A stretch of 64,000 nucleotides of DNA from Paracoccaceae bacterium (lineage in GTDB: Bacteria; Pseudomonadota; Alphaproteobacteria; Rhodobacterales; Rhodobacteraceae): assembly GCA_014872815.1 (NCBI GenBank), contig WKFK01000005.1, positions 1 through 64,000 of the forward strand. Direction: 5' to 3'. Positions 1-12,600 of this stretch are shown piece by piece. The notes beneath the pieces are model-generated. The model searched no databases, was not told where the DNA came from, and worked only from the letters and a program-made list of their open reading frames with translations. The position numbers were made by a program, and so were the translations under genes. Position 1 is the first letter of the stretch. Every line of letters begins with the position of its first letter.

Positions 1-99
1 GGTGATCGCAGCGGTCAGCGTGGTTTTACCGTGGTCAACGTGACCAATGGTGCCGATGTTGCAGTGCGGTTTACTGCGCTCAAACTTTTCCTTAGCCAT
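1..99 (-). CDS. tuf: Elongation factor Tu, N-terminal fragment (cut by window edge)
   Basis: EF-Tu carries aminoacyl-tRNA to the ribosome as a GTP complex. Only the first 33 codons lie in the window; the gene continues past base 1. They encode the typical EF-Tu start [20 protein letters not shown] followed by the P-loop GHVDHGKTT, which identifies it without ambiguity. The ATG is at 99-97, preceded by an AAGGAGG-type ribosome binding site near 105-111. It follows fusA on the same strand after 54 bp, the usual end of the str operon. The product beyond the GTPase start cannot be judged here. Confidence 0.95.
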   Translation of the reverse strand, partial: MAKEKFERSKPHCNIGTIGHVDHGKTTLTAAIT

Positions 100-122
100 G
101 ATGGCCTCCTTAATGTTGAGGT

Positions 123-145
123 GGGAAGCGGGCAGCCCGCTTCCC
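123..145 (-). other. Intercistronic hairpin between fusA and tuf
   Basis: The arms GGGAAGCGGG (123-132) and CCCGCTTCCC (136-145) pair perfectly over 10 bp around a three-base loop. In the direction of transcription (minus) no T-run follows, so it does not look like a normal terminator. It lies between the fusA stop and the tuf ribosome binding site, so it may be an mRNA stability or processing element; that role is inference. Confidence 0.5.
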
Positions 146-153
146 AAATTTTG

Positions 154-2271
154 TTATGCGTATTTCGCTTGGATCTCGTCGGAGATGTTCTGCGGAACTG
201 GATCGTAGTGGTCGAACTGCATGGTAAACTGCGCGCGGCCCGAAGACATGGAGCGCAGGTTGTTGATGTAGCCGAACATGTTGGCCAGAGGCACAAATGC
301 GTCGATGGCTACAGCGTTACCACGTGGTTCCTGACCGGACACCTGACCACGACGGGAGGTGAGGTCGCCAATGATGCCACCGGTGTATTCTTCCGGTGTG
401 ATCACTTCCACTTTCATGATTGGCTCAAGCAGTTTCGCGCCGGCCAGTTTCATGCCTTCACGCATTGCCATACGAGCTGCGATTTCAAAGGCCAGAACGC
501 TGGAGTCCACATCGTGGAACTTACCGTCGATCAGAGCAACTTTGAAGTCGATCACAGGGAAGCCTGCCAGAGGACCGGAGTCCATGACAGATTGGATACC
601 CTTTTCAACGCCTGGGATGTATTCCTTCGGAACAGCACCACCAACGATGCGGCTTTCGAAGGAGTAACCTTCACCAGCTTCAGTCGGCATGATTTCCATT
701 TTGACTTCAGCGTACTGACCGGAACCACCAGACTGTTTCTTGTGGGTGTAGGTGTGCTCGATGCCTTTGGAGATGGTCTCACGATAAGCCACCTGTGGCG
801 CACCGATGTTGGCCTCAACCTTGAACTCACGCTTCAGACGATCCACGAGGATGTCCAGGTGAAGTTCGCCCATACCCTTCATGATGGTCTGACCGGATTC
901 CAGATCAGTTTCCACGCGGAAGGATGGGTCTTCGGCTGCCAGACGCTGCAGACCCTGAGACATTTTCTCTTGGTCAGCTTTGGTCTTAGGCTCAACAGCA
1001 ATCTCGATCACCGGATCCGGGAAGGTCATGGTTTCCAGAACAACCGGGTCGTTGGTGGCGCAGAGTGTGTCACCAGTGGTTGTGTCTTTCAGACCTGCCA
1101 GCGCGATGATGTCACCCGCGAATGCTTCGGTGATTTCCTCACGGTTGTTGGAGTGCATCATCATCATACGACCGATGCGCTCTTTACGACCTTTGGTGGA
1201 GTTCAAGAGCGTGTCGCCCTTGTTCAGCACACCGGAGTAGATCCGGGTAAAGGTCAGGGAGCCAACAAACGGGTCGTTCATGATTTTGAACGCCAGGCCG
1301 GAGAACGCCATGTCGTCGTCTGCACGACGGGCAATGTTACGCTCTTCGGTTTCATCACCTGGTGCGAAGCCCATGTAATCAACAACGTCCAGTGGGGACG
1401 GCAGGTAGTCGATCACAGCGTTGAGCAGAGGCTGAACGCCTTTGTTCTTAAACGCGGAACCACCGAGAACAGGAACGAAGGACAGAGACAGGGTACCTTT
1501 GCGCAGCAGTTTGCGCAGGGTTGGCACATCAGGCTCTTCGCCTTCCAGGTAGGCTTCCATGGCGTCGTCGTCTTGCTCGACGGCGTTCTCAATCATCTTG
1601 GCGCGCCATTCGTCGGCCAGATCTTTGAGTTCGTCACGGATCGGGGCTTTCACCCAGCTTGCGCCGAGGTCTTCCCCCTGCCACAGCCACTCTTCCATGG
1701 TGACCAGGTCAACCAGGCCTTCCAGCTCGGTTTCTGCACCGATTGGGAATGCCACTGGAACAGCGGTTGCACCGGTACGGTCTTCAATCATGCGTACACA
1801 GTTGAAGAAGTCCGCGCCAATTTTGTCCATCTTGTTGACGAACACCATGCGTGGAACCTTGTAGCGGTCAGCCTGACGCCACACGGTTTCGGTCTGTGGT
1901 TCAACACCAGCGTTGGCGTCCAGAACACAAACGGCACCATCGAGAACCGCCAGGGAACGTTCAACTTCAATGGTGAAGTCAACGTGGCCTGGGGTGTCGA
2001 TGATGTTCAGACGGTGCTTTGGCGTGTCAGCGGTTTTGCCGTCCTCGGTGCGCTCCCAGAAGGTGGTCGTCGCAGCGGAAGTGATGGTGATACCACGTTC
2101 CTGTTCCTGCTCCATCCAGTCCATGGTGGCTGCACCATCGTGCACCTCACCGATGTTGTGGGATTTGCCGGTGTAGTACAGGATGCGCTCGGAGCAGGTG
2201 GTTTTACCTGCATCGATGTGCGCCATGATACCGAAGTTGCGGTAATGTTCGAGCGTATATTCGCGTGCCAT
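154..2271 (-). CDS. fusA: Translation elongation factor G
   Basis: A 705-residue GTPase that drives ribosomal translocation and, with RRF, ribosome recycling in the cytoplasm. The N-terminal G domain shows AHIDAGKTT at residues 17-25, DTPGHVDF at 92-99 and NKMDK at 146-150, followed by the EF-G-specific domains II to V and a length normal for bacterial EF-G (about 700). It lies 21 bp downstream of rpsG and upstream of tuf, the standard str operon order. The ATG start is directly followed by the conserved [20 protein letters not shown] segment. No anomalies seen. Confidence 0.98.
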   Translation of the reverse strand: MAREYTLEHYRNFGIMAHIDAGKTTCSERILYYTGKSHNIGEVHDGAATMDWMEQEQERGITITSAATTTFWERTEDGKTADTPKHRLNIIDTPGHVDFTIEVERSLAVLDGAVCVLDANAGVEPQTETVWRQADRYKVPRMVFVNKMDKIGADFFNCVRMIEDRTGATAVPVAFPIGAETELEGLVDLVTMEEWLWQGEDLGASWVKAPIRDELKDLADEWRAKMIENAVEQDDDAMEAYLEGEEPDVPTLRKLLRKGTLSLSFVPVLGGSAFKNKGVQPLLNAVIDYLPSPLDVVDYMGFAPGDETEERNIARRADDDMAFSGLAFKIMNDPFVGSLTFTRIYSGVLNKGDTLLNSTKGRKERIGRMMMMHSNNREEITEAFAGDIIALAGLKDTTTGDTLCATNDPVVLETMTFPDPVIEIAVEPKTKADQEKMSQGLQRLAAEDPSFRVETDLESGQTIMKGMGELHLDILVDRLKREFKVEANIGAPQVAYRETISKGIEHTYTHKKQSGGSGQYAEVKMEIMPTEAGEGYSFESRIVGGAVPKEYIPGVEKGIQSVMDSGPLAGFPVIDFKVALIDGKFHDVDSSVLAFEIAARMAMREGMKLAGAKLLEPIMKVEVITPEEYTGGIIGDLTSRRGQVSGQEPRGNAVAIDAFVPLANMFGYINNLRSMSSGRAQFTMQFDHYDPVPQNISDEIQAKYA

Positions 2272-2292
2272 TGGTCTAATGTCCTCTGGGCT

Positions 2293-2778
<486 letters not shown>

Positions 2779-3150
2779 TTACTTAGGACGCTTCGCGCCG
2801 TACTTGGAACGACGTTGCTTACGGTCTTTGACGCCTTGGGTATCCAGAACACCACGCAGGATGTGGTAACGAACACCCGGAAGGTCTTTTACACGACCGC
2901 CACGGATCAGAACCACGGAGTGTTCCTGAAGGTTGTGGGATTCACCTGGGATGTAGGAGATCACTTCGTAACCGTTGGTCAGGCGCACCTTCGCAACTTT
3001 ACGCATCGCGGAGTTAGGTTTCTTCGGCGTGGTGGTGTACACACGTGTACATACGCCACGCTTCTGAGGGCACTGCTCCAGGTGCTGCGACTTGGAGCGC
3101 TTGATTTTAGGCTGACGCGGTTTGCGGATCAGCTGCTGAATCGTTGGCAT
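2779..3150 (-). CDS. rpsL: 30S ribosomal protein S12
   Basis: Decoding-centre protein of the 30S subunit, 123 residues. The conserved PNSA loop ([18 protein letters not shown], near residues 40-57) and the second loop [13 protein letters not shown] are intact and match the ordinary form of the family. It is the first gene of the rpsL-rpsG-fusA-tuf unit; the nearest upstream gene is on the other strand, so the operon promoter must lie in 3151-3477. The ATG is preceded by an AAGAGACCC-like weak ribosome binding stretch. Confidence 0.98.
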   Translation of the reverse strand: MPTIQQLIRKPRQPKIKRSKSQHLEQCPQKRGVCTRVYTTTPKKPNSAMRKVAKVRLTNGYEVISYIPGESHNLQEHSVVLIRGGRVKDLPGVRYHILRGVLDTQGVKDRKQRRSKYGAKRPK

Positions 3151-3477
3151 AGGGTCTCTTTCCTATTGCTTCCATTTATACGCCGGGCCGAGGCCCAACG
3201 CGGTTATCTGTTTTTTCGCAACTTGTGCGAACACAAGCGCAAAAACCGCAATCGTTTCCATTCCGAGGCAAACGACGCGGTGGGGTCTCAGAGGTTGCGG
3301 TCTTCAAAGTAGACCGGAACTTGACCACTACAGGTGTGAAACGGCTCAGGGTACACTTCTCCCATTGCCGGATGATCGCGCGTATATGGGGAGTCGCAGC
3401 CCTTGTCAACAGCTGCCCCTGTTGCGCTGCCCCGCGTCCCCTGCCAAGGTGCGGCCAACGATAAGAAAGGCAAAATC
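3151..3477. promoter_or_regulatory. Divergent intergenic region, str operon promoter region
   Basis: This 327-bp gap separates rpsL (minus) from the glycosyltransferase gene (plus), so it must hold both promoters. I see no convincing small gene. AT-rich patches occur near 3205-3245, a plausible place for the strong str promoter, but I cannot name -35 and -10 boxes with confidence. Confidence 0.35.
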
Positions 3478-4293
3478 ATGATCGACAGCAGGGACATGCA
3501 GATGATTGGCCTGTGCCGCTTTTCCTACCCGGCTCTGGGGGGATTTCAAGTGGAACATGAGACCATCGAGGACCGCATTGCCTTCCTTTATGCCGAGGAC
3601 CGGCTGGAGGAGCGGTTTCAGTTGATGGAAACTGTGGCCCTGCCCTGTCTGCGTGAGCAAACCGATCAGAATTTTGAGATGATCATCGTGATTGGGGACA
3701 CTTTGCCAAAGCATCATGTGGACCGTCTGCATGACATCACCGCCGACATTCCGCAAATCTCGATTGTGGCCCATGAGCCCAAACCACACCGCCCGCTGAT
3801 GAAGGAACTGATCAACGGCGCGCGCAAGGATCCCAAGGCCCCCTGCCTGCAGTTCCGCCATGATGACGACGATGCCATTTCGGTGGATTTCTTCGAAAAG
3901 TTCCGCGCGGCGGTGAACGCTGTGCCCGGCCTGCTGGACAACCGGTCCGTTGCCTTTGACTGGAACCGTGGGCTGATTGCAGAGATGAGTGGCGACGGCA
4001 TTGCCGCCACCGACACCGTGCGCAATCTCTATGTGGCCTCATTGGGCATGTATGTGCGCGGGGGCTGTCCGCTGACCATCATGAACTTCCGACATGGCAT
4101 CATGAACCAATTCATGCCCACCGTGTCTTTCACCGACACGCCGATGTGGGTGCGCACCCACAATGGCTACAACGACAGCCGTCAGAAGAAGGTCAAACCA
4201 GTGCCGGTGGAGCCTTTGACAGCAGAGCAAGAAGCGGAGTTCAAAGCCCGCTTTGCCATCGACGTGGATCAGGTGCGCGCCACTTTTTCCTGA
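3478..4293 (+). CDS. Putative rhamnosyltransferase-type glycosyltransferase
   Basis: A 271-residue cytoplasmic protein resembling the 'putative rhamnosyl transferase' family of GT-A-like enzymes (PF11316 by memory of the pattern). Seen: an N-terminal GLCRFSYPALGGFQVEH, PCLREQTDQNFEMIIVIGD (glycosyltransferase-type strand and loop), an acidic HDDDDAIS stretch near residue 140 that fits a metal/nucleotide-sugar DxD-like site, and FRHGIMNQFMP. The ATG at 3478 is preferred over an upstream in-frame start because AAGAAAGG lies just upstream and similarity begins there. It stands alone on the plus strand between rpsL and rpoC; its 3' end overlaps the DMT transporter gene by 25 bp. Acceptor and sugar are unknown. 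Confidence 0.75.
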   Translation: MIDSRDMQMIGLCRFSYPALGGFQVEHETIEDRIAFLYAEDRLEERFQLMETVALPCLREQTDQNFEMIIVIGDTLPKHHVDRLHDITADIPQISIVAHEPKPHRPLMKELINGARKDPKAPCLQFRHDDDDAISVDFFEKFRAAVNAVPGLLDNRSVAFDWNRGLIAEMSGDGIAATDTVRNLYVASLGMYVRGGCPLTIMNFRHGIMNQFMPTVSFTDTPMWVRTHNGYNDSRQKKVKPVPVEPLTAEQEAEFKARFAIDVDQVRATFS

Positions 4294-5159
4294 GACAGCT
4301 TGCGCCCGCGCAGCAAGGTGAACACGCCTGCCCCGACAACAATCGCCGCACCGGTGAGCGTGATGGGGTCAGGCCAGTCGCCAAACACCACAAAGCCGAG
4401 GATCAGCGCCCAGAGCAGCCCGCTATAACGGAACGGCGCGATAAAGCTGACCTCACCCACGCGCATGACCAGAACCGAAAACAGATAGCCGCCCAAAATG
4501 AAAAGCGCGGCGCCGCTGAGCAGCATCCATTGGCGGCCATCTAGGATGACCCAGTCGCCACCCAGGCTGGCCACGCCGGCAAATACCATCACGCCAAGCG
4601 ACGCCACCAAAGTCACCGTCAATGACGGCACGTTTGGAGACATCTTGCGGGTGGACAGGTCGCGCAAAGTCACAAAGGCCACCGCCACCATGGCGTAGAT
4701 CGCATATTGGTCAAAACCGTCTGGTCCGGGTCGCACAATCAGCAACATCCCCACGAAACCCGCTGCAATTGCGGAGGCCCGCCGCCAACCCACTGACTCG
4801 CCAAAAAACAAGGCGCCGCCAAGCGTCACGGTCAAAGGCAGGATTTGCAGGATCGCCGTCACATTGGCCAAAGGCATATGGTAGAGTGCGGTGATAAAGA
4901 AATAGGCCGCGCCGATTTCGGCCACGGTGCGCACAATCACCAGCGCCCAGTCCTGACGTGACAGGCTCCAGCGCAGCTTGCCCAAAGATTTGGCTAAGCC
5001 CCAGATCAGGACCGAGGCCAGTGCTCCCCGCAGAAACAACATCTGAAACAGCGGCACATCTGTGCCCAGCGACTTCACCAACGTATCGTTGAACGTAAAC
5101 GCCGCCATAGAGAGCATCATCAGGAGTGCGCCCTTGGTGTTGTCTGACATCGCCGCCAT
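4269..5159 (-). CDS. DMT-superfamily (EamA) transporter
   Basis: A 296-residue integral inner-membrane protein with about ten hydrophobic segments arranged as two EamA repeats, the usual build of drug/metabolite exporters. Typical features are FTFNDTLVKSLG in the first helix region, LFLRGALASVLIW in helix 2, and a second repeat ending GAAIVVGAGVFTLLRGRK. The start at 5159 has AAAGGG about eight bases upstream; an ATG three codons later is also possible. It converges on the glycosyltransferase gene with a 25-bp overlap. The substrate cannot be predicted. Confidence 0.85.
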   Translation of the reverse strand: MAAMSDNTKGALLMMLSMAAFTFNDTLVKSLGTDVPLFQMLFLRGALASVLIWGLAKSLGKLRWSLSRQDWALVIVRTVAEIGAAYFFITALYHMPLANVTAILQILPLTVTLGGALFFGESVGWRRASAIAAGFVGMLLIVRPGPDGFDQYAIYAMVAVAFVTLRDLSTRKMSPNVPSLTVTLVASLGVMVFAGVASLGGDWVILDGRQWMLLSGAALFILGGYLFSVLVMRVGEVSFIAPFRYSGLLWALILGFVVFGDWPDPITLTGAAIVVGAGVFTLLRGRKLSQEKVART

Positions 5160-5259
5160 GTGCCGCCCTTTCCCGTATGCAACCGAGCGACCCTAGGACC
5201 ACCTCTGTGCTTTGCCAAGACCCCGACTTCTCATTCCCCAAATATCCTCGCCGAAGGCA

Positions 5260-5293
5260 AAAAGGCCCCCGGCGAGTTGCCGAGGGCCTTTTC
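5260..5293 (-). terminator. Rho-independent terminator after rpoC
   Basis: On the minus strand a GGCCCTCGGC/GCCGGGGGCC stem with an AACTC loop is followed by TTTTT. It lies 22 bp beyond the rpoC stop. The plus-strand side also has TTTT after the stem, but no plus-strand gene ends here. Confidence 0.85.
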
Positions 5294-5314
5294 AAATTTC
5301 GTTAGGTCGATGGT

Positions 5315-8300
5315 TTAGTCGAACTCGCGGCTTTCCGGTGTTTCCGCCAGACCGCTGTCAAACACATCGTCCGCGGTTACATCTTCAACCGGAGCGGCCA
5401 GACGAGCGGCGGCTTCCGCCTCCTCACGACGCGCTTCCACAACCACGTTGTCCCGCTCAGACGCAATGCGACGTACTTTCTGTGTCGCACCACCGGTACC
5501 AGCTGGGATCAGGCGGCCCACGATGACGTTCTCCTTGAGGCCAACCAGCTTGTCTTTCTTACCTTGAACAGATGCCTCGGTAAGCACGCGGGTGGTCTCC
5601 TGGAACGAGGCCGCGGAGATGAAGGACCGGGTCTGAAGCGACGCTTTGGTGATACCAAGCAGGATCGGCTCACCCTGAGCAGGGCGGCGACCTTCGGCCA
5701 GCGCCTTCTCGTTGGCGGCGTCAAACTCAGCCTTCTCGACGTGTTCGCCCTTGAGCAGCGTGGTTTCACCAGAGTCCTGGATTTCCCACTTCTGCAACAT
5801 CTGGCGTACGATCACTTCGATGTGCTTGTCGTTGATCTTCACACCTTGCAGTCGATACACGTCCTGCACTTCGTCGATCATGTAGTCCGCCAGCGCTTCA
5901 ACACCCATGATGGAGAGGATGTCGTGCGGTGCCGGGTTACCGTCCATGATGTAGTCCCCCTTCTGCACGAAGTCGCCTTCCTGCACTGGGATGTGTTTGC
6001 CCTTCGGCACCATGTATTCCACGGTCTCCAGGCTCTCATCAGACGGCTCGATCGCGATGCGACGCTTGTTCTTGTAGTCGCGGCCAAAGCGCACGTAACC
6101 ATCGATTTCGGCGATGATCGCGTGATCTTTTGGACGACGGGCTTCGAACAGTTCGGCCACACGTGGCAGACCACCGGTAATGTCTTTGGTTTTCGCACCT
6201 TCGCGTGGGATACGCGCGATAACGTCACCCGCTTTCACCTCCTGCTGATCTTCAACAGACAGGATCGCGTCCACAGACATTGGGTAGTGAACCGGGTTGC
6301 CCGCATCGTTGCGTACAGGCTCTCCATCCGCATCCACCAAGATCACTTCCGGCTTCAGCTCGTTGCCTTTTGGCGCCGCACGCCAGTCAGACACGATCTT
6401 CTGTGTCATACCGGTTGCGTCATCGGTCTCGTCACGAACGGAGATCCCCACGGTCAGATCAACAAACTTCGCCTTACCGTCTTTCTCCGCCAGGATTGGC
6501 AGGGTGTACGGATCCCATTCAAACAGCTTGTCGCCAAAGCTGACCGCCTGGCCGTCTTTGACAAACAGCTTGGAACCGTAGCCAACCTTGTGGCTGGCAC
6601 GCTCGTCGCCGTCTTCGCCCTGAATGATCAGCTTCATGTTGCGGCCCATCACCAGAGCTTCGCCATTGGCGTTCTCCAGGATGTTAGCGTTTTCAAAGAC
6701 GATCTTACCTTCCTGGCTTGCTTCCAGGAACGACTGTTGACCACCCTGCGCAACACCACCGATGTGGAAGGTCCGCATCGTCAGCTGTGTACCAGGTTCA
6801 CCAATCGACTGTGCCGCAATGATGCCCACGGCTTCGCCAGTGTTCACCAGCGTACCGCGTGCAAGGTCACGACCGTAGCACATGGCACAGACACCTTCTT
6901 CGGCGTCACAGGTCAGCGGGCTGCGGATGCGAGCATTGGCCACACCAGCTTCGTCAATCGCGTCCGCCATGCGTTCGTCGATCAGCTGACCATGTGCAAC
7001 CAGAACCTCATCGGTGCCCGGCTTCATGATGTCCTCAGCCGCAACACGGCCCAAGATACGCTCTGCCAGAGAGGCCACAACCTCACCGTCGTTCACAGCC
7101 GCTTCAGCGTTGATGGCGTTGTCAGTACCACAGTCGTGCATGCGCACGATGCAGTCCTGCGCCACGTCCACAAGACGACGTGTCAGGTAACCGGAGTTCG
7201 CCGTCTTAAGCGCGGTATCAGACAGACCCTTACGGGCACCGTGGGTGGAGTTAAAGTACTCCAGAACGGTCAGACCCTCTTTAAAGTTCGAGATAATCGG
7301 GGTCTCGATGATGTCGCCGTTTGGCTTTGCCATCAGGCCGCGCATCCCGCCCAGCTGTTTCATCTGAGTGACCGAGCCACGCGCACCGGAGTGGGCCATC
7401 ATGTAAACGGAGTTTGGTTCCGCTTCAGCACCGGCATCGTCCGTTTTCGCCGCGGAGATGGTGTTCATCATGGCGTCGGTGACTTTGTCGTTACACTTGG
7501 ACCAGGCGTCGACAACTTTGTTGTACTTTTCGCCCTGAGTGATCAGGCCGTCCATGTACTGCTGTTCGAAGTCTTTCACCTGATCACGGGTGTCATCCAC
7601 GATGGTCCACTTGTTGTCCGGGATCACCATGTCGTCTTTACCAAACGAGATGCCCGCCTTGAACGCTTCGCGGAAGCCCATGGTCATGATCTGGTCACAG
7701 AAGATCACGGACTCTTTCTGACCACAGTAGCGGTAGACGGTGTCAATCACGTTCTGAACGTCTTTCTTCCGCAGCAGCTTGTTCACAAGGCTGAATGGCG
7801 CCTTGTTGTTCTGCGGCAGAAGCGCGCCAAGGCGCACACGACCAGGTGTGGTTTCAACACGTTCCATAACTTCCAGACCGTTCTCGTCGATCTGTGGGAT
7901 ACGGGCGTGGATTTTGGCGTGCAGGTGCACTTCGCCAGCGTCCAGCGCGTACTGAACTTCCTCGATGGAAGAGAAGACCATGCCTTCACCCTTCATGCCT
8001 TCACGCATGATGGTGGTGTAGTACAGACCCAAGATCATATCCTGCGACGGAACGATGATAGGCGCACCGTTGGCCGGAGACAGAACGTTGTTGGTGGACA
8101 TCATCAGAACACGCGCTTCCAGCTGGGCCTCAAGGCTCAGAGGAACGTGAACCGCCATCTGGTCCCCGTCGAAGTCCGCGTTAAACGCAGAACACACAAG
8201 CGGGTGCAGCTGGATTGCCTTACCTTCGATCAGAACCGGCTCAAACGCCTGAATGCCAAGACGGTGCAGAGTAGGCGCACGGTTCAGCATCACTGGGTGT

Positions 8301-9562
8301 TCGCGGATCACCTCATCGAGGATGTCCCAAACTTCGGGACGCTCTTTTTCCACCAACTTCTTGGCCTGTTTCACAGTGGAGGACAGACCTTTGGCTTCCA
8401 GACGCGAATAGATGAACGGCTTGAACAGCTCGAGCGCCATCTTCTTGGGAAGACCACACTGATGCAATTTCAGTTCCGGACCGGTCACAATCACCGAACG
8501 GCCAGAGAAGTCGACGCGCTTACCCAAAAGGTTCTGACGGAAACGACCCTGCTTACCTTTCAGCATGTCAGACAGCGATTTCAGCGGACGCTTATTGGCG
8601 CCGGTGATCACGCGGCCACGACGGCCGTTGTCAAACAGAGCATCCACAGATTCCTGCAGCATCCGCTTTTCGTTGCGGACGATGATGTCGGGGGCGCGCA
8701 GCTCAATCAGACGCTTCAGACGGTTGTTCCGGTTGATCACACGACGATAGAGGTCGTTGAGGTCGGAGGTCGCGAAACGGCCACCATCCAGCGGCACCAG
8801 CGGGCGCAGCTCTGGTGGGATCACTGGGATCACGGTCAGGATCATCCACTCCGGACGGTTGCCGGACTCGATGAAGCTCTCAACCACTTTCAGACGCTTG
8901 ATGATCTTCTTTGGCTTCAGTTCACCGGTGGCTTCGGCCAGGTCGGCGCGCAGCTGCTCGGCTTCAGATTCCAGATCGATCATGGACAGCATCTCACGGA
9001 TCGCTTCAGCACCGATGTTGGCGGTGAAGGCATCCATGCCATATGCGTCCTGCGCATCCATGTACTCTTCTTCGGTCATCATCTGGCCGTATTGCAGGTC
9101 GGTCAGACCCGGCTCGATGACAACGTAGTTTTCAAAGTACAGCACACGTTCCAGATCACGCAGGGTCATGTCCAGCATCAGGCCGATGCGGGATGGCAGC
9201 GATTTCAGGAACCAGATGTGTGCTACTGGCGCGGCCAGTTCGATGTGGCCCATGCGCTCACGGCGCACTTTCTGAAGGGTAACTTCAACACCACATTTTT
9301 CGCAGACAACGCCGCGATATTTCATGCGCTTATATTTGCCGCAGAGACATTCGTAGTCTTTGATTGGGCCAAAGATACGCGCACAGAACAGACCGTCACG
9401 CTCTGGCTTGAACGTACGGTAGTTGATGGTTTCCGGCTTTTTGATCTCACCGTAGGACCACGACAGGATCCGCTCTGGCGACGCGAGCGAGACTTTGATC
9501 TCGTCAAACGCCTTTGGTGCGGCGAGCGGGTTAAACGGGTTGTTCGTCAGTTCCTGGTTCAT
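5315..9562 (-). CDS. rpoC: DNA-directed RNA polymerase subunit beta'
   Basis: Largest catalytic subunit of RNA polymerase, 1415 residues, as expected for alphaproteobacteria. The N-terminal zinc site uses C72, C74, C87 and C90 (ECLCGKYKR ... CEKC). The active-site magnesium loop NADFDGDQ is at residues 461-468. The second zinc region ([16 protein letters not shown]) lies around residue 890, followed by the bridge/trigger helix segment [20 protein letters not shown]. It follows rpoB by 55 bp in the same unit and ends in a strong terminator. No truncation or missing key residue was seen. Confidence 0.98.
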   Translation of the reverse strand: MNQELTNNPFNPLAAPKAFDEIKVSLASPERILSWSYGEIKKPETINYRTFKPERDGLFCARIFGPIKDYECLCGKYKRMKYRGVVCEKCGVEVTLQKVRRERMGHIELAAPVAHIWFLKSLPSRIGLMLDMTLRDLERVLYFENYVVIEPGLTDLQYGQMMTEEEYMDAQDAYGMDAFTANIGAEAIREMLSMIDLESEAEQLRADLAEATGELKPKKIIKRLKVVESFIESGNRPEWMILTVIPVIPPELRPLVPLDGGRFATSDLNDLYRRVINRNNRLKRLIELRAPDIIVRNEKRMLQESVDALFDNGRRGRVITGANKRPLKSLSDMLKGKQGRFRQNLLGKRVDFSGRSVIVTGPELKLHQCGLPKKMALELFKPFIYSRLEAKGLSSTVKQAKKLVEKERPEVWDILDEVIREHPVMLNRAPTLHRLGIQAFEPVLIEGKAIQLHPLVCSAFNADFDGDQMAVHVPLSLEAQLEARVLMMSTNNVLSPANGAPIIVPSQDMILGLYYTTIMREGMKGEGMVFSSIEEVQYALDAGEVHLHAKIHARIPQIDENGLEVMERVETTPGRVRLGALLPQNNKAPFSLVNKLLRKKDVQNVIDTVYRYCGQKESVIFCDQIMTMGFREAFKAGISFGKDDMVIPDNKWTIVDDTRDQVKDFEQQYMDGLITQGEKYNKVVDAWSKCNDKVTDAMMNTISAAKTDDAGAEAEPNSVYMMAHSGARGSVTQMKQLGGMRGLMAKPNGDIIETPIISNFKEGLTVLEYFNSTHGARKGLSDTALKTANSGYLTRRLVDVAQDCIVRMHDCGTDNAINAEAAVNDGEVVASLAERILGRVAAEDIMKPGTDEVLVAHGQLIDERMADAIDEAGVANARIRSPLTCDAEEGVCAMCYGRDLARGTLVNTGEAVGIIAAQSIGEPGTQLTMRTFHIGGVAQGGQQSFLEASQEGKIVFENANILENANGEALVMGRNMKLIIQGEDGDERASHKVGYGSKLFVKDGQAVSFGDKLFEWDPYTLPILAEKDGKAKFVDLTVGISVRDETDDATGMTQKIVSDWRAAPKGNELKPEVILVDADGEPVRNDAGNPVHYPMSVDAILSVEDQQEVKAGDVIARIPREGAKTKDITGGLPRVAELFEARRPKDHAIIAEIDGYVRFGRDYKNKRRIAIEPSDESLETVEYMVPKGKHIPVQEGDFVQKGDYIMDGNPAPHDILSIMGVEALADYMIDEVQDVYRLQGVKINDKHIEVIVRQMLQKWEIQDSGETTLLKGEHVEKAEFDAANEKALAEGRRPAQGEPILLGITKASLQTRSFISAASFQETTRVLTEASVQGKKDKLVGLKENVIVGRLIPAGTGGATQKVRRIASERDNVVVEARREEAEAAARLAAPVEDVTADDVFDSGLAETPESREFD

Positions 9563-9617
9563 TTTGATACCTCAAATTTGGTTGGGAGGAGAGTGGATGG
9601 GATGAGGGCTAACGCCC

Positions 9618-12600
9618 TCACTCACCTTCCTCCGTATCCAGGAGTTCCATATTCAGGCCGAGGCCACGGACTTCTTTCACCAGAACGTTGAACGATTCTG
9701 GGACGCCCGCTTCGAAGTTGTCCTCGCCCTTGACGATGCTTTCATAGACCTTGGTCCGGCCTGCCACGTCATCCGACTTCACGGTCAGCATTTCCTGCAG
9801 GGTGTAGGCGGCGCCGTAAGCTTCCAGAGCCCAGACTTCCATCTCACCGAAGCGCTGACCACCGAACTGTGCCTTACCACCCAGCGGCTGCTGTGTGACC
9901 AAGGAGTACGGACCAGTGGAACGCGCGTGGATTTTGTCATCCACCAGGTGGTGCAATTTCAGCAGGTACTTGATGCCCACGGTCACAGGGCGGGCAAACT
10001 GCTCACCTGTGCGGCCATCAAACAGCTGAGACTGACCGGATTCAGAAAAGCCAGCCCGCACCAGCGCGTTGTTCACGTCGCTTTCTTTGGCGCCGTCAAA
10101 CACTGGGGTCGCGATTGGCACACCGTTGGTGACGTTGCCTGCCGCTTCCAGAAGCTGACCTTCGTCCATGCCGGTGATGCCTTCTTCGTAAACATCGTCG
10201 CCATAGGCCAAACGCATCGCTTCACGCACAGGGGTCAGATCGCCGGAGCGACGGTATTCCTGCAGCGCTTCGTCCACGTTCACACCCAGACCGCGTGCGG
10301 CCCAACCCATGTGGGTTTCAAGGATCTGACCAACGTTCATACGCGAAGGCACACCCAGTGGGTTCAGACAGAAGTCAACCGGCGTACCGTCTGCGAGGAA
10401 CGGCATGTCTTCCATAGGCACAACCTTGGAAATAACACCTTTGTTCCCGTGACGACCGGCCATTTTATCGCCCGGCTGAAGCTTACGCTTCACAGCGATG
10501 AAGACTTTGACCATCTTCATCACGCCTGGTGGCAGGTCGTCGCCGCGACGGACTTTCTCGACCTTATCCTCAAAGCGATGCTCAAGCGCACGTTTCTGGA
10601 TCTCGTACTGCTCGTTCAGAGCCTCAACGATCTGGGCGTCTTTCTCATCTTCCAGAGCAAGCTGCCACCATTGACCACGGCTCAGGGAGTTCAGCAGTTC
10701 CTCGGAGATTTCCGAGTTTGCTTTCACGCCTTTTGGACCTTTTACAGCCACTTTGCCGAGGATCATGTCTTTCAGACGGGCGTAGATGTTGCGGTCCAGG
10801 ATCGCCAGTTCGTCGTCACGGTCCCGTGCCAGACGTTCGATCTCTTCCCGCTCGATCTGCAGCGCACGTTCGTCTTTTTCCACACCGTGGCGGTTAAAGA
10901 CGCGTACTTCCACAACCGTACCAAAGTCACCTGGCTTCACGCGCAGCGAGGTGTCGCGCACGTCGGACGCTTTCTCACCAAAGATGGCGCGCAGAAGCTT
11001 TTCTTCTGGCGTCATTGGGCTTTCGCCTTTTGGTGTGATCTTACCAACCAGAATGTCGCCCGGCTCCACGTCCGCGCCGATGTACACGATGCCGGCCTCG
11101 TCGAGGTTGCGCAGCGCTTCTTCACCGACGTTTGGAATGTCGCGGGTGATTTCCTCTGGACCCAGCTTGGTGTCACGTGCGGCAACTTCGAATTCTTCGA
11201 TGTGAACCGAAGTAAACACGTCGTCACGCGCGATGCGCTCGGAGATCAAGATGGAGTCTTCGTAGTTGTAGCCGTTCCAAGGCATAAACGCGACGACCAC
11301 GTTTTTACCCAGAGCCAGTTCACCGATGTCGGTGGATGGACCGTCGGCAATCACTTCGCCCTTGGCAACCGTGTCACCCACTTTCACCAGCGGACGCTGG
11401 TTGATGCAGGTGTTCTGGTTGGAACGCTGGAACTTGCGCAGACGGTAGATGTCAACACCCGCGTCGCCCAGCTCCAGATCGGAGGTGGCGCGGATCACGA
11501 TACGCTGTGCATCCACTTGGTCGATGATACCTGCACGCTTCGCCTGAATGGCCGCGCCGGAGTCGATCGCCACTTTTTCCTCGATACCAGTACCCACCAG
11601 CGGTGCTTCCGCGCGCAGCAGTGGCACCGCCTGACGTTGCATGTTCGAGCCCATAAGAGCGCGGTTGGCGTCGTCGTTTTCAAGGAATGGGATCAGAGAG
11701 GCCGCAACAGACACCAGCTGTTTCGGGCTCACATCGATCAGGTCCACGTTTTCAGAAGCCGCCAGCGTGTATTCGCCGGACTGACGGGTGTTCACAAACT
11801 CATTTGTGAATTTGCCGTTTTCGTCCAGAGACGCGTTGGCCTGCGCCACGGTGTGACGCTGCTCTTCGGTTGCGGACATATAGTTCACCTCATCGGTGAC
11901 CACGCCGTTCTCAACCTTGCGATATGGAGTTTCGATGAAGCCGTATTTGTTCACGCGGGCAAAGGTCGCCAGCGAGTTGATCAGACCAATGTTTGGACCT
12001 TCCGGCGTCTCAATCGGGCACATACGACCGTAGTGGGTCGCGTGCACGTCGCGCACCTCAAAGCCGGCACGCTCACGGGTCAGACCGCCTGGGCCCAACG
12101 CGGAGAGGCGACGCTTGTGCGTCACTTCAGACAGCGGGTTGGTTTGGTCCATGAACTGCGACAGCTGCGAGGAGCCGAAGAATTCACGTACCGCCGCTGC
12201 TGCTGGCTTCGCGTTGATCAGATCCTGCGGCATGACCGTGTCGATCTCAACAGAGCTCATACGCTCTTTGATCGCACGTTCCATACGCAGCAGACCCACG
12301 CGGTACTGGTTCTCCATCAGTTCACCAACGGAGCGCACACGACGGTTGCCGAGGTGGTCGATGTCGTCCACGTCGCCTTTGCCGTCACGCAGTTCCACCA
12401 GCGCCTTGATGCAGGAGATGATGTCTTCTTTGCGCAGGGTACGTTGAGTGTCTTCTGCATCCAGAGCCAGACGCATGTTCATCTTCACGCGGCCCACCGC
12501 GGAGAGGTCATAACGCTCAGAATCGAAGAACAGGGTGTCAAACAGTGCGGAGGCTGCTTCAACGGTGGGTGGCTCACCCGGACGCATCACGCGATAGATG

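Noticed and set aside
123-145. Terminator after fusA
   Set aside because: The stem is strong but has no T-run in the direction of transcription, and tuf follows directly with a good ribosome binding site.
5564-9691. A 1375-codon plus-strand open frame opposite rpoC
   Set aside because: It mirrors rpoC exactly and has no plausible protein character; third-position GC bias on the rpoC strand explains the lack of stops.
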